Positions 47,783 to 57,159 of a stretch of DNA of 64,000 nt are shown one piece after another. The translations under genes and the position numbers were made by a program. How positions within the stretch are numbered: position 1 is the first letter of the stretch; each line of letters begins with the position of its first letter. The notes below the pieces were generated by a model, which saw only the letters and a list, made by a program, of their open reading frames with translations, was not told where the DNA came from and did not search any database. This stretch comes from Kangiella sp. HD9-110m-PIT-SAG07. GTDB lineage: Bacteria > Pseudomonadota > Gammaproteobacteria > Enterobacterales > Kangiellaceae. The DNA is taken from positions 1 to 64,000 of the forward strand of contig QQTG01000005.1 in the NCBI GenBank assembly GCA_003370465.1, read 5' to 3'.

Positions 47783-48226
47783 TCAATTTCCAACTAAAGC
47801 AAAGTTTGCATTGAGTAATGCCTTTATGACACCGTCTTCGACAACCTCAACAGCGAGACTCAAGCGAGCACGTTTTTTACGCCTAAACGATGACGCAAAG
47901 GTATCAATGCTATCGGTATCTTTTATGCTGCACTTCGCAACGATGTCGCCATTAATCGGCTTGATATACTTGATGTCAGCTTTGGCCAGTACGACTGAAC
48001 CTTCTAGCCCTTGTGCCATCGCAAGACTTGTGACTAATGACCATCCAGCAATCGTCGCCACCGTATAGATACTACCTGCGAATGCAGTGTTATGAATATT
48101 TTTATTGGCCTCAAAAGGAGCTTCTACTCGGATGCTTTGGTCGGTAATTTCTTCGATACGGATATCCAAAGCTTGAGTGATGGGGATTTCTTTATGAACC
48201 AGACTTTCGAGCTGTTTGTTATTCAT
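47783..48226 (-). CDS. YiiD-type thioesterase (hotdog fold)
   Basis: A 147-residue hotdog-fold protein with IPITQALDIRIEEITDQSIR, APFEANKNIHNTAFAGSIYT and VATIAGWSLVTSLAMAQG, matching the putative thioesterase domain found at the C-terminus of E. coli YiiD but here free-standing. The His-Asn-Thr-Ala-Phe-Ala-Gly segment is the likely active-site loop. Acyl substrate unknown. The ATG at 48226 is chosen; a TTG at 48247 in frame is possible, and neither has a good ribosome site. Confidence 0.85.
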   Translation of the reverse strand: MNNKQLESLVHKEIPITQALDIRIEEITDQSIRVEAPFEANKNIHNTAFAGSIYTVATIAGWSLVTSLAMAQGLEGSVVLAKADIKYIKPINGDIVAKCSIKDTDSIDTFASSFRRKKRARLSLAVEVVEDGVIKALLNANFALVGN

Positions 48227-48352
48227 GTGGGCTAAGAATTGCGTCAATTAAGGTCACTGTAGCAACTTTCTGAAAAAAGTTAACCCTTTTTAGGTACGAC
48301 CACGTTTATAGAGGATGAATAATGATTAATCGTCTCAATAATGGAGTCAGCT

Positions 48353-50137
48353 ATGAACACAGATAAAACGAACATGAAACAAAAATCACAAAAGTTTAAA
48401 TACGGTCTAGTCGCCAGTTTGGTTATTATCAGTTTGGGCGCTTGTCAAAGCCCGCGGGATCAGGAAAGCGATGTTGCAAAGCCTTATGCCGATGAGTCGA
48501 AACGGCTAAAAGCGGAGCAAATCAGCCAAGACAAGAAACAGCGTCAACAGGCGCAGAATCAGACTGTGTTACGTAAAGAACTTCGTGAAGTCAATGAAGC
48601 GGAAATGATTATGGTGACTGGCTCAAGGCTTAAAGCTTCAGATGTGGCTTATACGCAACCGCAAAAGGTCATGATGCCTGCACCCCGAAATCCGAATGTG
48701 GTAAACCGTGAGCAGTACCAGGAGATTGAGCCTTCTGATGTGTTTTCGACGCTGGAACAGCCAGTGTCGACGTTTAGTATTGATGTAGACACAGGATCTT
48801 ATTCCAATGTACGCCGCATGTTAAACGATGGCTACTTCCCACCGAGCAATGCGGTTCGCTTAGAAGAGTTTGTGAACTATTTTAACTATGATTATCCCGC
48901 TCCAGATTCGAAAGATATGCCGTTTTCTGTGTCAACTGAAGTCATGGACGCGCCGTGGAAGGATAAGGCTAAGCTGGTACAAATCGGAATTAAGGGCTAT
49001 GAAAAAGTATCAACTGATTTACCGCCTTCCAACCTAGTATTCTTGGTGGATGTATCTGGTTCAATGCAAAGCCAGGATAAGTTGGGTTTAGTCAAAAAAG
49101 CTCTGAAATTGTTAGCCAAAGGCAGCCGTGAGGAAGATAAAATTTCCTTGGTGGTTTACGCCGGTGCTTCGGGTGTCGTGCTGGAACCGACTGCTGCAAA
49201 TAATCGGGTAAAGATAGAGCAGGCTTTGGATAGCTTAACCGCTGGCGGTTCGACCAACGGCGGCGCGGGGATTGAGCTGGCTTATAAAATGGCGGAGAAA
49301 GCTTTCATCAAAGACGGTATTAACCGTGTGATTTTAGCCACCGATGGTGATTTTAATGTGGGCACGGTCAATCGCGAGCAACTAATCGACATGATCGAGC
49401 GTAAGCGTAAAACAGGCATTAGTTTTAGTGCGCTGGGCTTCGGCAGCGGTAATTACAACGAACACTTAATGGAACAGTTAGCTGATAAAGGTAATGGTAA
49501 CTATGGTTATATCGATAACTTGTTAGAAGCGAAGAAATTGCTGGTGGATCAGCGAGCTGGTACCTTGATGACCATTGCTAGGGACGTCAAGATTCAGGTC
49601 GAATTCAATCCGGCGGTGGTCTCTGAGTATCGTTTGCTGGGTTATCAGAATCGAATGCTGGAGCGCGAAGATTTTAATAACGACAAAGTTGACGCGGGCG
49701 AAATCGGAGCCGGTCATACCGTGACAGCCTTGTATGAAATTGTGTTGCAAGACTCGGAAGGCGAGCGCATGGAGCCTTTGCGTTATGGTCAGAACCATAA
49801 ACAGCAGGAATCAGCCAAGTTAGAAGAAGCGGCCATGATCAGCCTGCGTTATAAATTACCTGACGAGAGCAAAAGCACCTTATATCGAGATTATTTAGCC
49901 ACGGCTCAGGTTCGAGCAGCAAAAGGGGGTGATAATATTCGTTTCGCAGCAAGCGTCGCCAGCTTTGCTGAATTGTTGCGCGGAGGACAGTTTCTGGGAG
50001 ACTGGAGCTGGGATGATGCTAAACGCCTCGCTCAGCAATCGAAAGGAGCTGATACCAATGGCTATCGTGGTGAACTGGTGCAGTTGGTCGGTATGGCGCA
50101 GGTCTTAGATGAGCAGTCTGTCGCGGGAAGTCGCTAG
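48353..50137 (+). CDS. von Willebrand factor A domain lipoprotein (YfbK-like)
   Basis: A 594-residue lipoprotein from the ATG at 48353, behind GGAG. Lipobox LGAC (Cys31); a Gln/Lys-rich spacer; then VTGSRLK at residues 88-94, a motif otherwise seen near the TonB box of TonB-dependent receptors. The conserved YfbK N-terminal region (VSTFSIDVDTGSYSNVRRML) precedes a vWA domain at about 225-400 with intact MIDAS Asp-x-Ser-x-Ser at 233-237 (VDVSGSMQS). A C-terminal DUF3520-like part follows (ALYEIVLQDSEG, AASVASFAELLRGGQFLGDW). It lies 18 bp before an ECF sigma factor gene, so it is probably part of that regulatory unit. Confidence 0.88.
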   Translation: MNTDKTNMKQKSQKFKYGLVASLVIISLGACQSPRDQESDVAKPYADESKRLKAEQISQDKKQRQQAQNQTVLRKELREVNEAEMIMVTGSRLKASDVAYTQPQKVMMPAPRNPNVVNREQYQEIEPSDVFSTLEQPVSTFSIDVDTGSYSNVRRMLNDGYFPPSNAVRLEEFVNYFNYDYPAPDSKDMPFSVSTEVMDAPWKDKAKLVQIGIKGYEKVSTDLPPSNLVFLVDVSGSMQSQDKLGLVKKALKLLAKGSREEDKISLVVYAGASGVVLEPTAANNRVKIEQALDSLTAGGSTNGGAGIELAYKMAEKAFIKDGINRVILATDGDFNVGTVNREQLIDMIERKRKTGISFSALGFGSGNYNEHLMEQLADKGNGNYGYIDNLLEAKKLLVDQRAGTLMTIARDVKIQVEFNPAVVSEYRLLGYQNRMLEREDFNNDKVDAGEIGAGHTVTALYEIVLQDSEGERMEPLRYGQNHKQQESAKLEEAAMISLRYKLPDESKSTLYRDYLATAQVRAAKGGDNIRFAASVASFAELLRGGQFLGDWSWDDAKRLAQQSKGADTNGYRGELVQLVGMAQVLDEQSVAGSR

Positions 50138-50155
50138 GTTAAGAGTCAATATTAA

Positions 50156-50881
50156 ATGGCGTTAGCAAAGGCGCTTGCACAAAGCCAAGCCAGCAGTCAC
50201 TATAAAGAGGTTAATTTAACAATTATTAGTTCAGCCGCTCTATATGATGTAAAGGCAACGGTGTTGAAAGAAAGCGCAAGTTATAGCAACTCAAAAAGCC
50301 CAGAAAATGAGTCGGCCATCAGCGATGAAGCGTTGATGGCTGGCTTCGCTGCGGGCAATATGCAGGCTTTTGAGACTTTGTATCGTCGGCATAAAGATCC
50401 TTTGCTGCGTTTTTTCTTACGGCAAGTCAATAATCGAAGCGAAGCAGAAGAATTGTTTCAGGACGTTTGGCAGCGATTGATTAAACATAGCAAAAACTAT
50501 AAAAGTTCGGCTAAGTTCACGACTTATTTGTACCACATCGCTCGCACTCGCCTGATTGACCATTATCGAAGCCAAGGGCGGCAGCAGGAATTTACTCAGG
50601 ATGAGGACGGCTGGGAAGAAAGCACTAGCAATGAAGGAGCGGGTGAGCCAGATCAGCGTCTAGAGTATGAGCGTTCGAAGCAGTTGTTTCGGATGGCGAT
50701 AGAAAAACTGCCAACGCTGCAACGTGAAGTGGTGGTGATGAAATTTGAAACTGGCATGACGGTTAATGATATCGCCGAAATCGTGCAGGAGAAGCCAGAG
50801 GCGGTCAAAAGTCGATTGCGCTATGGCATGGATAAGTTAAAAAACTATTTGCGTGACCTAGAAACGGAGGTCACACCATGA
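50156..50881 (+). CDS. ECF-type RNA polymerase sigma factor
   Basis: Up to 241 residues. Sigma region 2 is at about residues 70-145 (FETLYRRHKDPLLRFFLRQV, AEELFQDVWQRLIKHS, FTTYLYHIARTRLIDHYR), and region 4 at about 180-232 (IEKLPTLQREVVVMKFETGM, IAEIVQEKPEAVKSRLRYG). The N-terminal 60 residues precede region 2 and have no Shine-Dalgarno at the ATG, so the true start may be later, for example the GTG near 50261. Its end overlaps the next gene by ATGA, the usual sigma/anti-sigma coupling. Confidence 0.88.
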   Translation: MALAKALAQSQASSHYKEVNLTIISSAALYDVKATVLKESASYSNSKSPENESAISDEALMAGFAAGNMQAFETLYRRHKDPLLRFFLRQVNNRSEAEELFQDVWQRLIKHSKNYKSSAKFTTYLYHIARTRLIDHYRSQGRQQEFTQDEDGWEESTSNEGAGEPDQRLEYERSKQLFRMAIEKLPTLQREVVVMKFETGMTVNDIAEIVQEKPEAVKSRLRYGMDKLKNYLRDLETEVTP

Positions 50882-51996
50882 GTAATGACATGAATAATGA
50901 GCATAAAGCTTTGGAGAAAGATCTTCAGAAGAAGCTACGTAAAGCCTATAACGACGCTAGCGAGGAGACCACGAACTCTGAGCTGGACGCGTCTATTATG
51001 GCGATGGCTCAGCAGGAAGTGGATGCTCGTGACTCATCGAGCCAGCGAAAAAGTTGGTGGGATTGGCTGAAGGTGCCGGTCTCGGTGACTGCTGCGCTGG
51101 TGGTGACCGTGGGAATCGCTCGGTTTATGGTGGAGCTAGGGTATTACAATCCGAACTCGATATCGGATACAGAAAACCTTGCACAAACTTCCGCGCCGAA
51201 AAAGAGCATGGTGGTATTAAGCGATAGCGAGTATGAGTCACAAGCAGCAAGTCCTGCGTCTGAAGAGGTGAGCTCGAAGGTAGTGGTCGAAGAGCGTATC
51301 GCAGCGCGGCAAAAAGCAGAGCATCAAGCACGAGAGATGGAGTCTTTAGCGGTTACGGGCTCTAGAATTAAACGTGTTGATGTGGAGCGGGCGCGAGAAC
51401 AAGATACCAAGAAGCGTCAATCCATGGCCGATCAGCGGTCAGAGGCTTTGTTAGCAGACCGTCTTTTGGAGAAAAGTACTCCTGCAGAAAAAATCTTGGC
51501 AGAAAGTACTCTGGTAGAAAGTACCCTGGTAGAAAGTCCTGAGCAAAAGCAGCAAATGTCCGCCAGCGAGGGTGAGCTGGTAACTGCTAAGCAGGCTGAA
51601 ACTGATGGTGAAAGCCAGACTCGTGAAGAGAAGCATGAAGACAGTCTCTTTGCTGATAATGCTGTTGAGGGCACTGGCGATACAGCGGGTGATGGTGTCG
51701 AAAGCATTGTGGTAACTGGCTCTAGACTGAAAAAACAGGACGATGAGGAACTTAATAGCGAAGGGAGCGGGGATGAGCGTCTCAAGTCTATAGATAACGC
51801 TAACGCGCCAAACCCAGAGTTTCGGATAGTTGTAGAAACGCCTTATCTACCCGCAAGAGACTGGTTGTTGAAAATTAAAAACTTTATCAAGGAGGGGGAT
51901 AACGCTGCTGCCAAAGAGCATTGGTCTAAATTCAAGCAAGTTTACCCTCATTATTCCGTTGAAAGGGCTTTATTCAAAAGGCTGGAGAGCCTTTAA
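50878..51996 (+). CDS. single-pass membrane protein, probable anti-sigma factor, with two VTGSR motifs
   Basis: A 372-residue protein overlapping the sigma gene by 4 nt. A cytoplasmic N-terminus of about 63 residues is followed by one membrane helix (about 66-85, VPVSVTAALVVTVGIA) and a long, polar periplasmic part. This holds AVTGSRIKR (motif at 159-165) and IVVTGSRLKK (279-285), and short tandem repeats around residues 208-220 (AESTLVESTLVES) encoded by 15-bp units. The C-terminal 70 residues (RDWLLKIKNFIKEGDNAAAK, WSKFKQVYPHYSVE) resemble a helical tail. Position and topology suggest an anti-sigma factor, but no zinc anti-sigma motif is seen. AGGAGG-like bases precede the start. Confidence 0.7.
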   Translation: MSNDMNNEHKALEKDLQKKLRKAYNDASEETTNSELDASIMAMAQQEVDARDSSSQRKSWWDWLKVPVSVTAALVVTVGIARFMVELGYYNPNSISDTENLAQTSAPKKSMVVLSDSEYESQAASPASEEVSSKVVVEERIAARQKAEHQAREMESLAVTGSRIKRVDVERAREQDTKKRQSMADQRSEALLADRLLEKSTPAEKILAESTLVESTLVESPEQKQQMSASEGELVTAKQAETDGESQTREEKHEDSLFADNAVEGTGDTAGDGVESIVVTGSRLKKQDDEELNSEGSGDERLKSIDNANAPNPEFRIVVETPYLPARDWLLKIKNFIKEGDNAAAKEHWSKFKQVYPHYSVERALFKRLESL

Positions 51997-52204
51997 AAGT
52001 AACTTTTGTGTATTTTAGTGTTAGGAATTATTACAGATCACCTAGTTTTTCTGACCTCAGTCGAGTAAAATGGCGCCCTAAAATTTTGACCCAAGTCATT
52101 GCAAAGCCGTTTCACCTTTGGGGAACGGGGCTTTTCAGTGTTTGGGACGTTTGGTTTGATAATAAGTTCCGCATTCGCGGGTAAACTGTAGTGGAGAGAA
52201 GAGC

Positions 52205-53374
52205 ATGTCATTGTTCCGCAAAATGGCTCTGGTTATTGCCGCTATCTCAGTAGTTATTCTGAGTGGTTGTAGTGGTCAAGAGTACAACATGCGTGAAGGT
52301 GTGACCGAGATTAGTAGAGAAGTCTACAGCTTACATATGATCGCTATTTGGGTCTGTGTGGCTATCGGTATTATCACGTTCGGCGCTATGTTCTATTCGA
52401 TGTTCGCGCATCGTAAAAGCAAACACCCTAACCCAGCTAAGTTTTCACACAGCACGACTGTGGAAATCATCTGGACTGTTATTCCATTCATTATTCTTAT
52501 CGCTTTATCAGTCCCGGCTGTGAGCTTGTTGATTAAGATGGAAGACGCTAGTGATTCAGACTTAACGGTTATGGTTAAAGGTTATCAATGGAAGTGGGAA
52601 TACAAGTACATTGATGGCGATGATAATTTAGGCAATGACGTAAGTTTCTTCTCTAACTTAGACCAAGCATCACGAGATCAATCTGTGAACGCGGGTTCTG
52701 GTTTCTCAGGTACAGAGATTACTGACGATAACTACCTTCTAGAAGTTGATAACCCATTGGTTATTCCGGTTGGTCAGAAGGTCCGTTTCTTAGTAACTGC
52801 TGACGACGTTATCCACTCTTTCTGGGTTCCTGATTTCTCAGTGAAAAAAGACGCGGTTCCTGGCTTTATCAATGAAGTGTGGACAAAAGTTGACGAACCT
52901 GGCGTTTATCGCGGTGTTTGTGCGGAGCTTTGTGGTAAAGACCACGGTTTCATGCCTATCGTTGTTAAAGTTCTTCCACAAGAAGAGTATGACGCTTGGT
53001 ACGCCGAGAAAGTTGCTGCTGCAGAAGCAGGCCCTGACTTAAACGAGCGCACTATGAGCCAGTTAATGTCAGAAGGTGAAGCAGCTTATAACAAGTACTG
53101 TTCTTCATGTCACATGCCTAATGGTGAAGGTAATGGTCCATTCCCATCGCTAGTTGGTACTGAAATGGTGACTGGTGAAGGTAGTATCGAGGAGCACATC
53201 GATGTGGTATTAAACGGTGTTTCTGGTACTGCGATGCAGGCATTCGGCAATCAGCTAACTGAAGCTGAGATTGCTGCAATTATCACTTACGAGCGTAATG
53301 CTTGGGGTAACGATACCGGTGATAAAGTTCAGCCTCAAGAAATTCACGACATTCAAAATGGTGGAGGGGAGTAA
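52205..53374 (+). CDS. coxB: cytochrome c oxidase subunit II with cytochrome c domain (caa3-type)
   Basis: A 389-residue subunit that receives electrons. It has a lipobox LSGC (Cys22) after a hydrophobic signal, two membrane helices (about 40-65 and 82-108), and a CuA domain with Cys239, Cys243, His247 and Met250 in [14 protein letters not shown]-terminal class I cytochrome c carries heme motif Cys299-x2-Cys302-His303 ([12 protein letters not shown]) and a Met-bearing [10 protein letters not shown]. The fused heme c marks the caa3 kind. It opens coxB-coxA-ctaG-coxC. The 208-bp upstream gap holds an imperfect GC-rich hairpin at about 52098-52137. Confidence 0.96.
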   Translation: MSLFRKMALVIAAISVVILSGCSGQEYNMREGVTEISREVYSLHMIAIWVCVAIGIITFGAMFYSMFAHRKSKHPNPAKFSHSTTVEIIWTVIPFIILIALSVPAVSLLIKMEDASDSDLTVMVKGYQWKWEYKYIDGDDNLGNDVSFFSNLDQASRDQSVNAGSGFSGTEITDDNYLLEVDNPLVIPVGQKVRFLVTADDVIHSFWVPDFSVKKDAVPGFINEVWTKVDEPGVYRGVCAELCGKDHGFMPIVVKVLPQEEYDAWYAEKVAAAEAGPDLNERTMSQLMSEGEAAYNKYCSSCHMPNGEGNGPFPSLVGTEMVTGEGSIEEHIDVVLNGVSGTAMQAFGNQLTEAEIAAIITYERNAWGNDTGDKVQPQEIHDIQNGGGE

Positions 53375-53376
53375 TC

Positions 53377-54936
53377 ATGGCTGACCATAAACCAAAAGGT
53401 ATTTCTCGTTGGTTGTTTACGACCAACCACAAGGACATAGGTACTATGTACTTGGTGTTCTCGTTCATCATGTTCTTGATTGGTGGCGGCATGGCGATGA
53501 TTATCCGCGCCGAGCTTTTCCAACCAGGTTTGCAGTTCGTTGATCCGAACTTCTTTAACCAGATGACAACGCTTCACGGTCTGATCATGGTATTTGGTGC
53601 CGTGATGCCAGCGACTGTTGGTCTAGCCAACTGGTTGATTCCTATGATGATCGGTGCGCCGGATATGGCTCTACCACGTATGAACAACTGGAGCTTCTGG
53701 ATTCTTCCGGCAGCATTCGGCTTGTTGTTATCATCATTATTCATGGAAGGCGGTGCGCCTAACTTCGGTTGGACATTCTATGCGCCACTTTCTACAACCT
53801 ATGGTCCCCCATCGACTGACTTCTTCATCTTTGGTGTTCACCTGATGGGTATCTCATCCATCATGGGCGCGATTAACGTTATCGTTACCGTATTCAACAT
53901 GCGTGCGCCTGGTATGACACTAATGAAGATGCCATTGTTCGTATGGACTTGGTTGATTACAGCATTCTTACTAGTCATGGTTATGCCAGTACTAGCAGGT
54001 GCGGTAACCATGATGTTGACGGACCGTCACTTCGGTACATCGTTCTTCGATGCAGCGGGTGGTGGTGACCCAGTATTGTTCCAGCATGTATTCTGGTTCT
54101 TCGGTCACCCAGAAGTTTACATCATGATCTTACCAGCGTTTGGTATCGCTTCTGCGATTATCCCTACGTTCGCCCGTAAGAAACTGTTTGGTTATTCTTC
54201 AATGGTCTACGCGACAGCGTCGATTGCATTCTTATCGTTCATCGTATGGGCACACCACATGTTTACTGTGGGTATGCCAGTACAGGGTGAGCTATTCTTT
54301 ATGATTGCGACGATGTTGATTGCGGTTCCTACCGGTGTGAAAGTATTTAACTGGATCGCGACCATGTGGCAGGGTTCAATCACCTATGAAACACCGATGC
54401 TTTATGCTCTAGCATTCGTGATTCTATTCACTATCGGTGGTTTCTCTGGCGTGATGTTAGCCTTGACTCCAGTGGATTGGCAGTATCACGATACCTACTT
54501 TGTAGTTGCTCACTTCCACTATGTACTATTCCCTGGTGCGATTTTCGGTACTATGGCTGCGGTTTACTACTGGTTGCCTAAGTGGACGGGTCGTATGTAT
54601 GACGAGAAGTTAGCGAAGTGGCACTTCTGGTTATCGATCGTATTCGTTAACTTGACGTTCTTCCCAATGCACTTCTCAGGTCTTGCAGGTATGCAGCGTC
54701 GTGTTCCTGATTACGCGATCATGTTCTCAGACTTCAACATGATGTCGAGTATTGGTGCTTTCGGTCTTGGTTTAATGCAGTTACTTTTCGCATGGATTCT
54801 TATTAAAGTTTGTATCCTTGAGAAAGGCGAAAAAGCGACTGACCGAGTGTGGGAAGATGCAGAAGGTCTTGAGTTTACTCACCTACCTTCGCCAGCGCCG
54901 TATCATTCGTTTGAAACGCCGCCTAAGATCGACTAA
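53377..54936 (+). CDS. coxA: cytochrome c oxidase subunit I
   Basis: A 519-residue, twelve-helix catalytic subunit starting 2 bp after coxB. It carries heme a/a3 and CuB ligand motifs: [14 protein letters not shown] (low-spin heme His), [13 protein letters not shown] (CuB His cross-linked with Tyr, and the D-channel Glu), [10 protein letters not shown] (CuB His pair) and [15 protein letters not shown] (heme ligands). This is the A-type heme-copper oxidase that reduces O2 and pumps protons. It is encoded between subunit II and the Cox11 assembly factor. Confidence 0.98.
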   Translation: MADHKPKGISRWLFTTNHKDIGTMYLVFSFIMFLIGGGMAMIIRAELFQPGLQFVDPNFFNQMTTLHGLIMVFGAVMPATVGLANWLIPMMIGAPDMALPRMNNWSFWILPAAFGLLLSSLFMEGGAPNFGWTFYAPLSTTYGPPSTDFFIFGVHLMGISSIMGAINVIVTVFNMRAPGMTLMKMPLFVWTWLITAFLLVMVMPVLAGAVTMMLTDRHFGTSFFDAAGGGDPVLFQHVFWFFGHPEVYIMILPAFGIASAIIPTFARKKLFGYSSMVYATASIAFLSFIVWAHHMFTVGMPVQGELFFMIATMLIAVPTGVKVFNWIATMWQGSITYETPMLYALAFVILFTIGGFSGVMLALTPVDWQYHDTYFVVAHFHYVLFPGAIFGTMAAVYYWLPKWTGRMYDEKLAKWHFWLSIVFVNLTFFPMHFSGLAGMQRRVPDYAIMFSDFNMMSSIGAFGLGLMQLLFAWILIKVCILEKGEKATDRVWEDAEGLEFTHLPSPAPYHSFETPPKID

Positions 54937-54998
54937 TTGGGACTTGATTAGTTAATTACTAATAAATAGTTGCATAGACGTAACCGAGGTTATAAGCG

Positions 54999-55556
54999 AT
55001 GAGCCAAGAGCAAACACAAAATGAAAACAAAGTGATGACTAAGAAGTTATTCGTCGTTGTGATCATCATGGTTGCTTTTGGCTTTGCGATGGTGCCTTTG
55101 TACGATGTTTTTTGTCAGATAACGGGCCTTAACGGAAAAGTAACCGGATTGGCGGTTTACGAAGAGCAGGAGCCGGATACCAGTCGTGAAATTAAGATTC
55201 AGTTCATGACTATTAACAAAGGTGATATGCCTTGGAGTTTCCGTCCTGTTCAAACCGAAATTACGGTTAACCCAGGCAAAGAATACGAAGTGCTTTTTGC
55301 AGTCAAAAATCGTACTGGTAAAAAAATGGTCGGTCAGGCAATCCCAAGCTTTTCACCGAATTTAACGGCTCAGTATTTCAATAAAACGGAATGCTTCTGC
55401 TTTAATCAGCAGACTTTGGCCGCCGGTGAAAGCGAAGAAATGCCGATGCGCTTCTTTGTCGATAAAGACATTCCAGAGCGCTACGATACGATTACATTGG
55501 CGTATACGCTACACAACGTCACGCCAGACGACGAACAACTACAAGCCGCGAAATAA
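54999..55556 (+). CDS. ctaG: cytochrome c oxidase assembly protein CtaG/Cox11
   Basis: A 185-residue copper chaperone that delivers Cu to the CuB site of subunit I. One N-terminal membrane helix (LFVVVIIMVAFGFAMVPLYD) is followed by FCQITGLNG, and the periplasmic domain has the Cu-binding ECFCFNQQTL. GAGG precedes the start. It is placed between coxA and coxC, as in many proteobacteria. Confidence 0.95.
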   Translation: MSQEQTQNENKVMTKKLFVVVIIMVAFGFAMVPLYDVFCQITGLNGKVTGLAVYEEQEPDTSREIKIQFMTINKGDMPWSFRPVQTEITVNPGKEYEVLFAVKNRTGKKMVGQAIPSFSPNLTAQYFNKTECFCFNQQTLAAGESEEMPMRFFVDKDIPERYDTITLAYTLHNVTPDDEQLQAAK

Positions 55557-55597
55557 GCTTAACCGCAAGTGGCGACGTCTTTAACGGAGACATAAAC

Positions 55598-56491
55598 ATG
55601 AGTGAACAACAAACTACAGAATACGAAAAGTATTATGTACCAGAGCAGAGCAAATTGCCGTTCATCGGTTCAATTGGTCTGTTATTAACAGCATTCGGTG
55701 CTGGTCATATGGTACAAGGCAACTCAAGCTTGTCTTGGATCATGTATCTAGGTTTAGCGGTATTGGTATACATGCTATCAACTTGGTGGTCGAGCACGAT
55801 TCGTGAGTCGCATGATGGCCTATATAGTGCCCAAATGAGCCGTTCATTCCGTCAAGGTATGATTTGGTTCATTACTTCAGAAGTTATGTTCTTCGCAGCA
55901 TTCTTCGGCGCTTTATTCTATGGTCGCGTATTGGTTATGGAATGGTTGGGCGGCGGTAGCAACAACGCTGCAACGCATGACTTTTTATACCCTGATTTCG
56001 TGCCAACTTGGCCAATGACTTCAACTCCAGGTGAGTTGAACAACGGTGCTCCTACTACGTGGGAAGCGATGGGCGCATGGGGCTTGCCAGCCATTAACAC
56101 GGCAATCCTATTGTTCTCGTCATTCACGTTGACAATTGCACATCACGCGTTGATCGAAAAGAATCGCCAAACGTTAATTCTTTTCACCTCAATCACAGCA
56201 TTGTTAGGTGTAATCTTCATGATGCTTCAGGTGGAAGAGTATATCCACGCATATCAAGAGATGGGCTTAACGCTGGGCAGTGGTTTCTACGGCTCAACCT
56301 TCTTCTTGTTGACCGGTTTCCACGGTCTGCACGTAACGGTAGGTACGATCTTCTTGATTGTTATGGCACTGCGCTGTGCTAAAGGCCACTTTACGCCGAA
56401 AGATCACTTCGCGTATGAAGCAGGTGCTTGGTACTGGCACTTTGTAGACGTGGTCTGGGTATTCCTATTTATCTTTGTTTACATTCTTTAA
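55598..56491 (+). CDS. coxC: cytochrome c oxidase subunit III
   Basis: A 297-residue membrane subunit with seven helices (for example MIWFITSEVMFFAAFFGALF, FFLLTGFHGLHVTVGTIF) and the conserved C-terminal WYWHFVDVVWVFLFIFVY. It stabilises subunit I proton uptake. It is last in the cox unit, followed by a terminator. SURF1, ctaA and ctaB, often adjacent, are not in the following 7 kb. Confidence 0.96.
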   Translation: MSEQQTTEYEKYYVPEQSKLPFIGSIGLLLTAFGAGHMVQGNSSLSWIMYLGLAVLVYMLSTWWSSTIRESHDGLYSAQMSRSFRQGMIWFITSEVMFFAAFFGALFYGRVLVMEWLGGGSNNAATHDFLYPDFVPTWPMTSTPGELNNGAPTTWEAMGAWGLPAINTAILLFSSFTLTIAHHALIEKNRQTLILFTSITALLGVIFMMLQVEEYIHAYQEMGLTLGSGFYGSTFFLLTGFHGLHVTVGTIFLIVMALRCAKGHFTPKDHFAYEAGAWYWHFVDVVWVFLFIFVYIL

Positions 56492-56524
56492 TGACAAGAC
56501 TGTAATCTAAGAAATTGAATATGC

Positions 56525-56552
56525 TAAAAAAGCCGCCTTCGGGCGGTTTTTT
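56525..56552 (+). terminator. intrinsic terminator of the cox operon
   Basis: AAAAAAGCCGCC-TTCG-GGCGGTTTTTT, a stable UUCG tetraloop hairpin with a T-run. Confidence 0.9.
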
Positions 56553-56601
56553 GCTTCTAGCTGTTACATCAACTTAATCTACTACTTTATCAATTAAGTT
56601 C

Positions 56602-56622
56602 ATCCTGAACTTGATTCAGGAT
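56602..56622. repeat. short palindrome of REP type between cox and the XRE gene
   Basis: ATCCTGAA-CTTGA-TTCAGGAT. The phrase CATCCTGAACTTGATTCAGG resembles dispersed palindromes known in several proteobacterial genomes. Only one copy is in this window. Confidence 0.55.
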
Positions 56623-56733
56623 CTGATTTTGTCAGAGGCAACTTTTTGTAGCTTTATTGTTGAAGCTGAATAAGATAATTTGTTTATATGAAAGGGGTTG
56701 GATAATTGAGAAATACTCTCTAGGGAGAGGTAA

Positions 56734-57132
56734 ATGGGTTGGCTTGAAAGAGTAAACGCTGCGATTAAAAATCAGTACACGCAAGATAAGTTTGTTGAGC
56801 TTTATGGTGAAAGGTTAGGCTTTAAAACCAAAGGTGCTTTGGGGCATCAACTTAGTGGTAGACGCAAAATGCCCGTTCGGACTTTAATCGAGATTGCAGA
56901 GATTTTAGACTTACCGATAGGAGGTTTTTTCAGTGAAGGTGGGAGCTCTGGCTCACATATTAGCATTAAAGATGTTAAAGAATCGCTTAGGGAAGTGTTA
57001 GTGGTACTAAAGGATATGGGAACCTTAGAGCGCATGCCATCTGAAGACTTGGTCAACTACATCATAGCTGACCTCATTAAGAAGGAGGGTGAGCCCACAG
57101 CTGTATCAATCGAGAAGGCTAAGAGCATTTAA
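56734..57132 (+). CDS. XRE-like helix-turn-helix regulator
   Basis: A 132-residue protein with an N-terminal helix-turn-helix of the Cro/CI kind (KTKGALGHQLSGRRKMPVRT then LIEIAEILDLPIGGFF). The C-terminal part, IKDVKESLREVLVVLKDMGT and further, is helical and could dimerise. AGGGAGAGG precedes the ATG. Not in an operon with neighbours; targets unknown. No phage or restriction genes are nearby, so a phage origin is not supported. Confidence 0.72.
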   Translation: MGWLERVNAAIKNQYTQDKFVELYGERLGFKTKGALGHQLSGRRKMPVRTLIEIAEILDLPIGGFFSEGGSSGSHISIKDVKESLREVLVVLKDMGTLERMPSEDLVNYIIADLIKKEGEPTAVSIEKAKSI

Positions 57133-57159
57133 ATGATAGGCGACCCCTTTAACTAGAAG

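Noticed and set aside
52098-52137. GC-rich hairpin upstream of coxB as a terminator or riboswitch
   Set aside because: The stem is imperfect, lacks a proper T-run, and matches no riboswitch core I know; left as a gap note.
56734-57132. XRE regulator as part of a phage or toxin-antitoxin module
   Set aside because: No integrase, phage or toxin-like gene is adjacent; the neighbours are cox genes and a convergent dioxygenase.
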